Assembly: GCA_024803745.1 (NCBI GenBank) | Contig: JANJXV010000049.1 | Span: forward strand, 2,320,001 to 2,384,000 | From: Megascapheus bottae | Taxonomy: Eukaryota > Chordata > Mammalia > Rodentia > Geomyidae | Direction: 5' to 3' | DNA: 64,000 nucleotides | Shown here: piece after piece, positions 53,780-63,122 of the stretch | Layout of the letters: the number at the start of each line of letters is the position of its first letter | Position numbering within the stretch: position 1 is the first letter of the stretch | Notes under the pieces: generated by a model | Seen by the model: the letters and a program-made list of their open reading frames with translations, nothing else | What the model was told of the DNA's origin: nothing | The model's database searches: none | Position numbers and translations under genes: made by a program

Positions 53780-54200
53780 TAGTGTTGGGGTTAAGGTTAG
53801 GGTTAGGGTTAGGGTAAGGGTAAGGGTAAGGGTTAGGGTTAGGGTTAGGGTTAGGGTAAGGGTTAGGGTTAGGGTTAGTGTTATGTTTAGGGTTACGGTT
53901 AGGGTTAGTGTTAGGATTAGGGAACGGAATGTGTTAGTGTTTGGGTTAGGGTTAAGGTTAGGGTTAGGGTTAGCGTTAGGGTAAGGGTAAGGGTTAGGGC
54001 CAGGGTTAGGGTTAAGGTAAGGGCAATGTTTAGGGTTAGGTTTAGGGTTATGGTTAGGGTAAGTTTTAGGGTTAGATTTAGTGTAAGCGTAAGTATTAGG
54101 GTTAGGGTTAGGGTTAGGGTAAGGGTTAGGGTTAGGGTTAGGGTTAGAGTAAGGTAAGGGTTAGGTAGGGTTAGGTTTAGGTGTTAGGGTTAGGGTTAGT
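53780..54200 (+). repeat. Partner of the 51.44-51.90 kb block
   Basis: Offset 2,340 at GGAACGGAATGTG (53921) and at TTAGATTTAGTGTAAG (54072), reduced to about 2,327 by the TTTAGGTGTTAGGG near 54176. Confidence 0.75.
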
Positions 54201-55109
54201 GTTAGGGTTAGGGTTAGGGTTAGTGTTAGTGTTAGGGTTAGGGTTAGGTTTAGGGTTAGGGTTAGGGTTAAGGTTAGGGTTAGGGTTAGGGTTAGGTTTA
54301 GGATAAGGTTTAGGGTTAGGGTTAGGTTTAGGTTTAGAGTTAGGTTTAGGTTTAGGGTTAGGGTAAGGGTAAGGGTTAGGATTAGGGTTAGGTTAAGGGT
54401 TAGGTTTAGGGGTTAGGTTTGGGGTTAGGGTTAAGATTAGGGTAAGGGTTAGGGTTAGGTAAGGGTAAAGTTTAGGGTTAGGATTAGGGTTAGGGTTAGG
54501 GTAAGTGTTAGGGTTAGGTTTATGGTTAGGTTTAGTGTTAGTGTTAGGGTAAGGGTAAGGATTAGGGTTAGGTTTAGGGTTAGGTTTAGAGTAAGGATAA
54601 GGGTTAGGCTCAAGGGTAGGGTTAGGGTTAGGTTTAGGGTTAGGGTTAAGTATAGGATTAGGGTTAGGGTAAGGATAAGGGTTATGGTTAGGTTTAGGGT
54701 GAGGGTTAGGCTAAGGAGAAGGTTAAGGGTTAGGGATAGGTTTAGGTTTAGGGTTAGGGTTAGGGTAAGGGTAAGGGTTAAGTTTAGGATTAGGGTTAGG
54801 GTTACGGTAAGGGTAGGGTTAGGGTTAGGGTTAGGTTTAGGGTTAGTTTTTGGGTAACGTTAAGCGATAGGGTTAGTGTTAGTGTTAGGGTTAGGGTAAC
54901 GGTATGTGTTAGGGTTCGGTTTAGGGTTAAGGTTAGGGTTAGTGTTAGCGTTAGGGTAAGGGTAAGAGTTACGGGTAATGTTAGGGTTAAGGTAAGGGTA
55001 AGGATTAGGGTTTCGGTTAGGGTTATGGTTAGGGTAAGGTTTAGGGTTAGATTTAGGGTAAGGGTAACGTTTAGGGTTAGGGTTAGGGTTAGGGTTATGG
55101 TTAGGGTTA
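54201..55109 (+). repeat. Variant telomeric repeat with a further GTATGTG copy
   Basis: No partner is clear up to 54.85 kb; GTTTTTGGGTAACGTTAAGCG near 54846 is distinctive. From about 54890 GTAACGGTATGTGTTAGGG, GCGTTAGGG and TTAGATTTAGGGTAAGGG (55047) repeat the order of 51.58-51.75 kb. Confidence 0.5.
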
Positions 55110-55700
55110 GTGTAAGGGTAAGGGTTAGGGTTAGGGTTAGGTTTAGGGTTAGGGTAAGGGTTAAGGTTAGTGTTAGGTTTAGGGTTAGGGTAAGGTAAGT
55201 GTTAGTGTTAGGGTTAGGTTTAGGGTTAGTGTTAGGATAAGGGTAAGCGTTAGGGACAGGGTTAGGGTTAGGGTTAGGGGTAGGGGTAGGTTTAGGTTTA
55301 GGGAAAGGGTAAGGGTTAGGGATAAGGTTAGGGTTAGGCTATGGTTAGGGTAAGGGTAAGGGTTCAGTTTAGGTTTAGGTTTAGGGTTAGGGTAAGCGTA
55401 TGAGTTAGGTTTAGGTTTAGGGTTAGGTTTAGTGTTAGGGTTAGGGTTAGGGTTTGGGAAAGGATAAGGTTTAGGGGTAAGGTTAGGTTTACGGTTAGGT
55501 TTAAGTTTAGGGTTAGGGTTAGGGTAATGGTAAGGTTTAGGGTTAGGTTTAGGATTAGGGTTAGGGTAAGGGTAAGTGTTAGTGTTAAGGTTAGAGTCAG
55601 GGTTAGGTTTAGGGTTAGGGTTAGGGTAGGGTAAGGGTAAGGGATAGGGTTAAAATTAGGATTAGTGTTAGGGTAAGGATTAGGATTAGGGTGAGTGTTA
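55110..55700 (+). repeat. Partner of the 50.62-51.23 kb block
   Basis: Colinear with 50.62-51.23 kb at offset 4,493 falling to 4,476. It contains GGGACAGGG where the partner has GGGATAGTG. Confidence 0.7.
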
Positions 55701-57400
55701 TGGTTAGGTTTAGGGTTAGGGTTAGCGTAAGGGTTAGGGTTAGGTTTAGGGTTACGGTAAAGGTTAGTTTTAGGGTTAGGGTTAGGGTTAGAGTTAGTGT
55801 TAGGGTTAGTGTAAGAGTAGGTGTTAGGGTTAGGGTTACGGTTAGGTTAAGGTTTAGGGTTAGGGGTTAGGTTTATGGTTAGGGTAAGGGTTAGGGTTAG
55901 TGTTAGGGTTAGGGTTAGAGTAAGGGTTAGGGTTAGGGTTAGGGATAGGATTAGAGTAATGGTAAGGGTTAGGGTTAGGGTTAGGGTTAGGGGTTAGGGT
56001 TAGGGTTATGGTTAGGGTAACGTTTAGTGTGATGGTTAGGGTAAGGGTAAGGGTTAGGGTGAGGGTTAGGGTTAGGTTGAGGGTAAGGGTAAGATTTACG
56101 GTTAGGTTTAGCATTAGTGTTAGGGTTAGGGTTAGGGTTAGGGTTAGGTTTAGGGTTAGGGTAATTGTAAGGGTTAGGGTTAGGTTTAGGGATATGGTTA
56201 CGGTAGGGTTAGGGTTAGTGGTAGGGTTAGGGTAGAGTTAGGGTTAGGTTTAGTGTAAGGGTAGGGGTTAGGGTTTGGGTTAGGGTTAGGGTTAGGGTTA
56301 GGGTAAGGTTAAGAGTTAGGGGTAGAGTTAGAGTTAGGCTAAGGGTTAGGGTTAGGGTTAGGTTTAGGTTTAGTGTTAGGGTAAGGGTACGGGTTAGGGT
56401 TAGGCTTAGTGTTAGGTTTAGGGTTATTGTTAGGGTAAGGGCAAGTGTTAGGGTTAGGGTTAGGGTTAAGGTTAGGGTTAGTGTTAGGGTTAGGGTTAGG
56501 TTTAGGTTTAGTGCTAGGGTTAAGGTTAGGGTTATGTTTAGGGTTAAGGTTAGGGTTATCTTTAGGGTAAAGGCAAGGGTTAGGGTTAGGGTTAGGGTTA
56601 AGGATAGGGTTAGGGTTAGGGTTAGTGTTAGGGTTAGGGTTAGTGTAAGGGTAAGAGTTAGGGTTAGGGTTAGGTTTAGGGTAAGGGATAGGGTAAGGGT
56701 AAGTGTTGGGGTTAGGTTTAGGGATAGGATAAGGGTAAGAGTTAGGGTTAGGGTTAGGGTTAGGGGTTAGGTTTAGGGTTAGGGTTAGGTTTAGGTTTAG
56801 GGTTAGAGTTAGGGTAAGGGTAAGGGTTAAGGTTAGGGTTAGGGTTAGGGTTAGTGTTAGGTTTAGAGTTAGGGTTAGGGTAAGGGCAAACGTTAGGGTT
56901 AGGTTTAGGGGTTGCGGTTAGGGTTAGGTTTAGGGTTAGATTAGGTTAAGTGTAAGGGTTAGAGTTAGGGATAGTGTTAGGGTTGGGGTTAGGTTTAGGG
57001 TTAGGGTTAGGGTAAGGGAAAGGGTTATTGTGAGGGTTAGCTTTAGGGTTAAAGTTAGGGTTAGGGTTAGGGTAAGGATAAGGGTTAGGTTAGGGTGAGG
57101 GTTATGGTGAGGGTAAGGGTTAGGTTTAGGTTTAAGGTTAGTTTTAGGGTTAGGGTTAGGGTTAGGTTAAGGGTAAGGGTTAGGGTTAAGGTTAGGGTTA
57201 GGGTTAGGGTTAGGGTAATGTAAGGGTTAGGTTTAGGTTTAGGGTTAGGGTTAGGTTAAGGGTAAGGGTTAGGGTTAGGTTTAGGGTTAGGGTTAGGGTA
57301 GGGTAAGGATAAGGGTTAGGGTTAAAATTAGGGTTAATGCTAGGGTAAGGGTTAGGGTTAGGGTTAGGGTTAGGGTTAGGTTAAGGGTTGGGATTAAGGT
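55701..57400 (+). repeat. Variant telomeric repeat with scattered partners
   Basis: 56.00-56.21 kb is related to 41.60-41.82 kb (GATATGGTTACGGTAGGG near 56191; CGGTAG offset 14,391). TTATTGTTAGGGTAAGGG at 56424 matches 46772 (9,652). From 56.6 to 57.4 kb I see only general variants, including GGGTTAAAATTAGGGTTAAT near 57320. Confidence 0.5.
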
Positions 57401-58261
57401 TAGGGTTAGGGTTAGGGTAAAGTTAAGTGTTAGGGTTAGGGTTAGGGTTAGGGTAAGTGTTAGGGTTAGGGTTAGGGTTAGGGTAATGGTAAGGGTAAGG
57501 GTTAGGTTTAGGGTTAGGCTTTGGGTTAAGGTTGAGGTTAGGGTTAAGGTTAGGTTTAGGGTAAGGGTTAGGGTTAGGGTAAGGGTTAGGTTTAGGGTTA
57601 GAGTGAGTGTAAGGGTAAGGGTTAGGCTTAGGGTTAGGGTTAGTGTTAGGGTTAAGGTTAGGGTTAGGGTTAGGGTTAGGGTTAGAGTAAGGGTTAGGGT
57701 TAGGGTTAGTGATAGTTTTAGGTTTAGGGTTACGGTTAGGGTAAGGGTTAGGGTTAGGGTAAGGGTTAGGGTTAGGTTTAGGATTAGGGTATCTGTTATT
57801 GTAAGGGTAAGTGTTAGGTTTAGTGTTAGGGTAAGGGTAAGGTTTAGGGTTAGTGTGAGGGTTAGGGTAAGATTAAGGTTTAGGGTTAGGGGTTAGGATT
57901 AGGTTTACGGTTAGAGTTAGGATAAGGGTTAGGGTTTGGGTTAGGGTTAGGGTAGGGTTTAGGGTTAGGTTTAGGGCTGGGGTACGTGTTACGCTTAAGG
58001 TTAGGGTTAGGTTTAGGGTTAGGGTTAGGGTAAGGATTAGGATTAGGTTTAGGGTTAGGGTTAGAGTAAGGGAATGTGTTAGGGTTAGGGTTAGTGTTAG
58101 GGTTAGGGGTTAGTTTTAAGGTTATGGTAAGGGTAAGAGTTACATTTAGGTTTAGAGTTAGGTTTAGGGTTAGGGTTAGGGTAAACGTAAGGGTTAGGGT
58201 TAAGGTTAGGGTTATGGTTAAGGTTAGGGTTAGGGTTAGATTTAGGGTTAGGGTTAGGGGA
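57401..58261 (+). repeat. First unit of the right-end family
   Basis: CTTTGGGTTAAGGTTGAGG at 57519 starts the family whose other members lie at 58523, 60656, 62142 and 63411. Near 57.78-57.80 kb is GTATCTGTTATTGTAAGG, not seen elsewhere. GGGCTGGGGTACGTGTTACG near 57974 is also unique. Confidence 0.6.
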
Positions 58262-59180
58262 AGGGTTAATGTTAGGGTTAGGTTAACAGTTATGGTTTGG
58301 ATAAGGCTTAGGGTTAGGGTAAGGGTAAGTGTTAGGGTTAGGGTTAGGTTTAGGGAAAGGGTTAGCATTAGGGTTAGGGTTAGGTTTAGGGTTGGGGTTA
58401 AGGTTAGGATTATGGTTAGGGTAAGGGTAAGTGTTAGGTTTAGGGTTAGGGTTAGGGTAAGTGTTAGGGTTAGGTGTAGGGTTAGGGTAATGGTAAGGGT
58501 AAGGGTTGGGTTTAGGGTTAGGCTTTGGGTTAAGGTTGAGGTTAGGGTTAAGTTTAGGGTTAGGGTAAGGGTTAGGGTTAGGGTTAGGGTAAGGTTTTGG
58601 GTAAGGGTGAGGGTTAGGGTTAGGGTTAGGGTAAGTGTAAGTGTAAGGGTTAGGGTTAGGGTTAGGCTTAAGGTTGAGGGTAGGTTTAGGGTTAGGGTTA
58701 AGATTGAGGTTAGGGTTAGCGTTAGAGTAAAGGTTAGGGTTAGGATTAGGGTAAGGTTTAGGGTTAGGTTTAGAGTTAGGGTAAGTGTTAGGGTTAGGTT
58801 AAGGGTTAGGCTTAGGGGTTAGGGTTAGTGTTAGGGTTAGGTTAAGGGTTACGGTGAGGGTTTGGTTTGAATAAGGGTTAGGGTTAGGTAAGGTTAAGTG
58901 TTAGGGTTAGGGTTAGGTTTAGGGTTAGGGTAAGGGTTAGGTTTAGGGTTAGGTTTAGGTGTTAGGGTTAGGGTTAGGGTTAGGTTTAGGGTTAGGGTTA
59001 GGGTAAGGTTAAGGGTTAGGGTTAGGGTTAGTGTTAAGGTTAGGGTTAGTGTTAGGGTTAGGTGTAGGGTTAGGGTTAGGGTAAGGGTTAGGGTTAGGGT
59101 AGGGTTAGGTTTAGGGTTAGGGTTAGGGTAAGGGTTAGGGTTAGGTTTAGGGTAAGGTTTAGGGAAAGGGTAATAGTTAG
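58262..59180 (+). repeat. 0.9-kb block repeated at 60.39-61.40 kb
   Basis: TTTGGATAAGG (58296), CTTTGGGTTAAGGTTGAGG (58523), GGCTTAAGGTTGAGGGTAGG (58663), TTTGGTTTGAATAAGGG (58861) and TTTAGGGAAAGGGTAATAG (near 59160) recur in order at 60423, 60656, about 60791, 60958 and 61375. The offset moves from 2,127 to 2,133, 2,097 and about 2,216. Confidence 0.8.
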
Positions 59181-59339
59181 GGTTAGGTTTAGGGTTAGGG
59201 TTAGGGTAAGGGTAAGGGATAGGTTTAGTGTTAGGGTTAGTTTTAGTGTTGGGGTTAAGGATACGGTTAGGGTTAGGGTAAGGTTTAGGGTTAGATTTAG
59301 TGTAAGGGTAAGTTTTAGGGTTAAGGTTAGGGTTAGGGA

Positions 59340-60060
59340 TAGGGTAAGGGTTAGGTTAGTGTTAGGTTTAGGTGTTAGGGTTAGGGTTAGGTTAGGTTTA
59401 GGGTTAGGGTTAGGGTAAGGGTAAGGGTTAGGGTTAGGGTTAGGATTAGGGTTAGTTTTAGGGTTAGGTTTAGGGAAAGGGTTAGGGTTAGGGTTAGGTT
59501 TAGGTGTTAGGGTTAGGGTTAGGGTTAGGGTTAGGTTTAGGGTTAGGGTTAGGGTAAGGGTAAGGGTTAGGTTTAGGGTTAGGATTAGGGGTTGTTTTAG
59601 GGTTAGGGTAAGGGTAATGGTAAGGGTTAGGTTTAGAGTTAGGGTTAGGGTTAGGGTAAGGTATAGGGTTAGGGTTAGGTTTAGGTATTAGTGTTAGTGT
59701 TAGGGTTAGGGTTAGGGTAAGGGTAAGGGTTAGGATTAGGTTTAGGATTAGGGTTAGTTTTAGGGTTAGGGATAGGGTAAGGTTTAGGGTTAGTTTTAGG
59801 TGTTAGGGTTAGGGTTATGGTTAGGGTTAGGTTTAGGGTTAGGCTTAGGGTAAGGGTAAGGGTTAGGGTTAGGGTTAGGATTAGGGGTAGTTTTAGGGTT
59901 AGGGATAGGGTAAGGGTTAGGGTTAGGGTTAGGTTTAGGTGTTAGGGTTAGGGTTAGGGTTATGGTTAGGGTTAGGTTTAGGGTTAGTTTTAGGGTAAGG
60001 GTAAGGGTTAGGGTTAGGGTTAGGATTAGTGTTAGTTTTAGGGTTAGGGTAAGGGTAAGC
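59340..60060 (+). repeat. Short-period cluster (105-191 bases)
   Basis: TTTAGGTGTTAGGG-type landmarks (GGTGTT, once GGTATT) fall at 59371, 59503, 59694, 59799 and 59939, each preceded in most copies by GTTTTAGGGTTAGGGATAGG. Spacing of 132, 191, 105 and 140 bases is irregular, suggesting successive slipped duplications. Confidence 0.65.
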
Positions 60061-60384
60061 TTAAGGATTAGGGATAGGGTTAGAGTTAAGTTTAAGGTTG
60101 GGGTTAGGGTTAGGGGTAGATTTAGGGTTAGGGTTAGGGTAAGGGTTAGGATTAGGGTTAGGGTTAGGTTTAGGGTTGGGGTTAGGTTTAGGGTTAGTGT
60201 TAGGGTAAGGGTAAGGGTTAGGTTTAGGGTTAGGGTTGAGGTTACGGTTAGAGTTAGAGGAAGGGTTAGGGTTAGGGTTAGGGTAAGGTTTAGGGTTAGG
60301 GTTCGGATTAGGGTTAGGGTTAGAGTAAGGGTAAGGGATAGGGTTAGGATTAGGGTAAGGGTTAGGGTGAGGGGTTAGGGTTAA
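60061..60384 (+). repeat. Block with GTTGAGGTTACGG landmark
   Basis: GTTGAGGTTACGGTTAGAG followed by AGAGGAAGGGTTAGGG at 60235, the first of six (others at 61632, 62226, 62671, 63495, 63952). A GTTAAGTTTAAGGTTGGGG stretch near 60083 is related to GTTAAGTTTAGGGTTGGG near 62515 and 63796. Confidence 0.6.
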
Positions 60385-61395
60385 TGTTATGGTTAGGTTA
60401 AGAGTTAGGGTTAGGGTTAGGGTTTGGATAAGACTTAGGGTTAGGGTAAGGGTAAGTGTTAGGGTTAGGGTTAGGGTTAGGTTTAGGGAAAGGGTTAGCG
60501 TTAGGGTTAGGGTTAGGTTTAGGGTTGGGGTTAAGGTTAGGGTTAGGGTTAGGGTAAGGGTAAGTGTTAGGGTTAGTGTTAGGGTTAGGGTAAGTGTTAG
60601 GGTTAGGGTTAGGGTTAGGGTAATGGTAAGGGTAAGGGTTGGGTTTAGGGTTAGGCTTTGGGTTAAGGTTGAGGTTAGGGTTAAGTTTAGGGTTAGGGTA
60701 AGGGTTAGGGTTAGGTTTAGGGTAAGGTTTAGGGTAAGGGTGAGGGTTAGGGTTAGGGTTAGGACAAGTGTAAGGGTTAGGGTTAGGGTTAGGCTTAAGG
60801 TTGAGGGTAGGTTTAGGGTTAAGGTTAAGATTGAGTTTAGGGTTAGGGTTAGAGTAAAGGTTAGGGTTAGGATTAGGGTAAGGTGTAGGGTTAGGTTTAG
60901 AGTTAGGGTAAGTGTTAGGGTTAGGTTAAGGGTTAGGTTAAGGTTTACGGTTAGGGTTTGGTTTGAATAAGGGTTAGGGTTAGGTAAGGGCAAGTGTTAG
61001 GGTTAGGGTTAGGTTTAGGGTTAGGGTAAGGGTTAGGTTTAGGGTTAGGTTTAGGTGTTAGGGTTAGGGTTAGGGTAAGGTTAAGGGTTAGGATTAGGGT
61101 TAGGGTTAGGGTTAGTTTTAGGTTGAGGGTTAGGGTAAGTGTAAGGGTTAGGGTTAGGGTTAGGGTTATGGTTAAGGTTAGGGTTAGTGTTAGGGTTAGG
61201 GTTAGGGTTAGGGTTAGGGTTAGGGTTAGGGTAAGGGTTAGGGTTAGGGTAGGGTTAGGTTTAGGGTTAGGGTTAGGGTAAGTGCAAGGGTTAGGTTTAG
61301 GGTTAAGGTTAGGGTTAGGGTTAAGTTTAGGGTTAAGGTTAGGTTAAGGGTTAGGGTTAGGTTTAGGGTAAGGTTTAGGGAAAGGGTAATAGGGT
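60385..61395 (+). repeat. Partner of the 58.26-59.18 kb block
   Basis: Colinear with 58262-59180. The larger length comes from extra hexamers, including seven perfect TTAGGG at 61190-61231 where the partner has fewer. Confidence 0.8.
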
Positions 61396-61842
61396 TACGG
61401 TTAGCGTTATGTAAGGGTAAGGGTTAGGTTTAGGGTTAGGGTAAGGTTAAGGGTTAGGGTTTGGTTTAGGGTTAGAGTAAGGGTAAGAGTTATGGTTAGG
61501 TTTAGAGTTAGGATTAGTGTTAGGGTTAGGGTTAGGGTAAGGCTCAGTGTTACATTTAGGGTCAGGGTTAGGTTTAGGATTAGGGTTAATGTTGGGTTAG
61601 GGTAAGGATAAGGGTTAGGTTTAGGGTTAGGGTTGAGGTTACGGTTAGAGTTAGAGGAAGGGTTAAGGTTAGGGTTAGGTTTATGGTTAGGGTTAGGGTA
61701 AGGGTAAGGGTTAGGGTTAGGGTTACGATTAGGGTTAGTTTTAGGGTTAGGGATAGGGTAAGGGTTAGGGTTAGGGTTAGGGTTAGGGTTAGGAGTAGGT
61801 TTAGAGTAAGGGTAAGGGTTAGGGTTAGGATTAGGGTAAGGG
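61396..61842 (+). repeat. Junction segment, relative of 53.4-53.6 kb then 60.24 kb
   Basis: 61.44-61.60 kb follows 53.41-53.56 kb, then GTTGAGGTTACGGTTAGAG at 61632 returns to the 60.24-kb type. The two types meet near 61.6 kb. Confidence 0.5.
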
Positions 61843-62785
61843 TTAGGGTTAGGGGTTAGGGTTAATGTTAGGGTTAGGTTAAGAATTAGGGTTAGGGTTA
61901 GGGTTTGGATAAGGCTTAGGGTTAGGTTAAGGGTAAGTGTTAGGGTTAGGGTTAGGGTTAGGCTTAGGGTAAGGGTTACCGTTAGGGTTAGGGTTAGGTT
62001 TAGGGTTGGGATTAAGGTTAGGGTTAGGGTTAGGGTAAGGGTAAGTGTTAGGGTTAGGGTTAGGGTTAGGGTAAGTGTTAGGTTTAGGGTTAGGGTTAGG
62101 GTTAGGTAATGGTAAGGGTAAGGGTTAGGTTTAGGGTTAGGCTTTGGGTTAAGTTTGAGGTTAGGGTTAAGGTTAGGTTTAGGGTAAGGGTTAGGGTTAG
62201 GGTAAGGGTTAGGTTTAGGGTTAGGGTTGAGGTTACGGTTAGAGTTAGAGGAAGGGTTAGGGTTAGGTTTATGGTTAGGGTTAGGGTAAGGGTAAGGGTT
62301 AGGGTTAGGGTTAGGATTAGGGTTAGTTTTAGGGTTAGGGATAGGGTAAGGGTTAGGGTTAGGGTTAGATTTAGGTGTTAGGGTTAGGGTTATGGTTAGG
62401 GTTAGGTTTAGGGTTAGGGTTAGGGTAAGGGTAAGGGTTAGAGTTAGCATTAGGATTAGGGTTAATTTTATGGTTAGGATAAGGGTAAAGGTAAGGGTTT
62501 GGGTTAGGGTTAGAGTTAAGTTTAGGGTTGGGTTTAGGTTTAGGGTTAGATTTAGGGTTAGGGTTACGGTATGGGTTAGGGTTAGGATTAGGTTTAGGGT
62601 TAGGTTTAGGGTTGGGGTTAGGTTTAGGGTTAGGGTTAGGGTAAGGGTAAGGGTTAGGTTTAGGGTTATGGTTGAGGTTACGGTTAGAGTTAGAGGAAGG
62701 GTTAGGGTTAGGGTTAGGGTAATGGTTAGGGTTAGGGTTAGGGTTAGAGTAAGGGTAAGGGTTAGGGTTAGGATTAGGGTAAGGG
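61843..62785 (+). repeat. Terminal array, unit 1
   Basis: TTTGGATAAGG (61904), CTTTGGGTTAAGTTTGAGG (62142), GTTGAGGTTACGG (62226, 62671) and TACGGTATGGG (near 62566). Its landmarks recur 1,269-1,281 bases on, from 63123. Confidence 0.8.
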
Positions 62786-63122
62786 TTAGGGTTAGGGGTT
62801 AGGGTTAATGTTAGGGTTAGGTTAAGAGTTAGGTTTAGGGTTAGGGTTTGGATAAGGCTTAGGGATAGGGTAAGGGTAAGTGTTAGGATTAGGGTTAGGT
62901 TTAGGCTTAGGGTAAGGGTTAGCGTTAGGGTTAGGGTTAGGTTTAGGGTTGGGATTAAGGTTAGGGTTAGAGTTAGTGTAAGGGTAAGTGTTAGGGTTAG
63001 GGTAAGGGGTAGCGTTAGGGTTAGGGTTAGGTTTAGGGTTGGGATTAAGGTTAGGGTTAGGGTTAGGGTAAGGTTAAGTGTTAGGGTTAGGGTTAGGGTT
63101 AGGGTAAGTGTTAGGGTAAGGG
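62786..63122 (+). repeat. Terminal array, partial unit (337 bases)
   Basis: A third start of the unit: GGTTAATGTTAGGG and TTTGGATAAGG at 62847, 943 bases after 61904 and 337 before 63184. Inside it GCGTTAGGG followed by TTTAGGGTTGGGATTAAGG occurs twice (about 62931 and 63011), an 80-base step. Confidence 0.7.
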
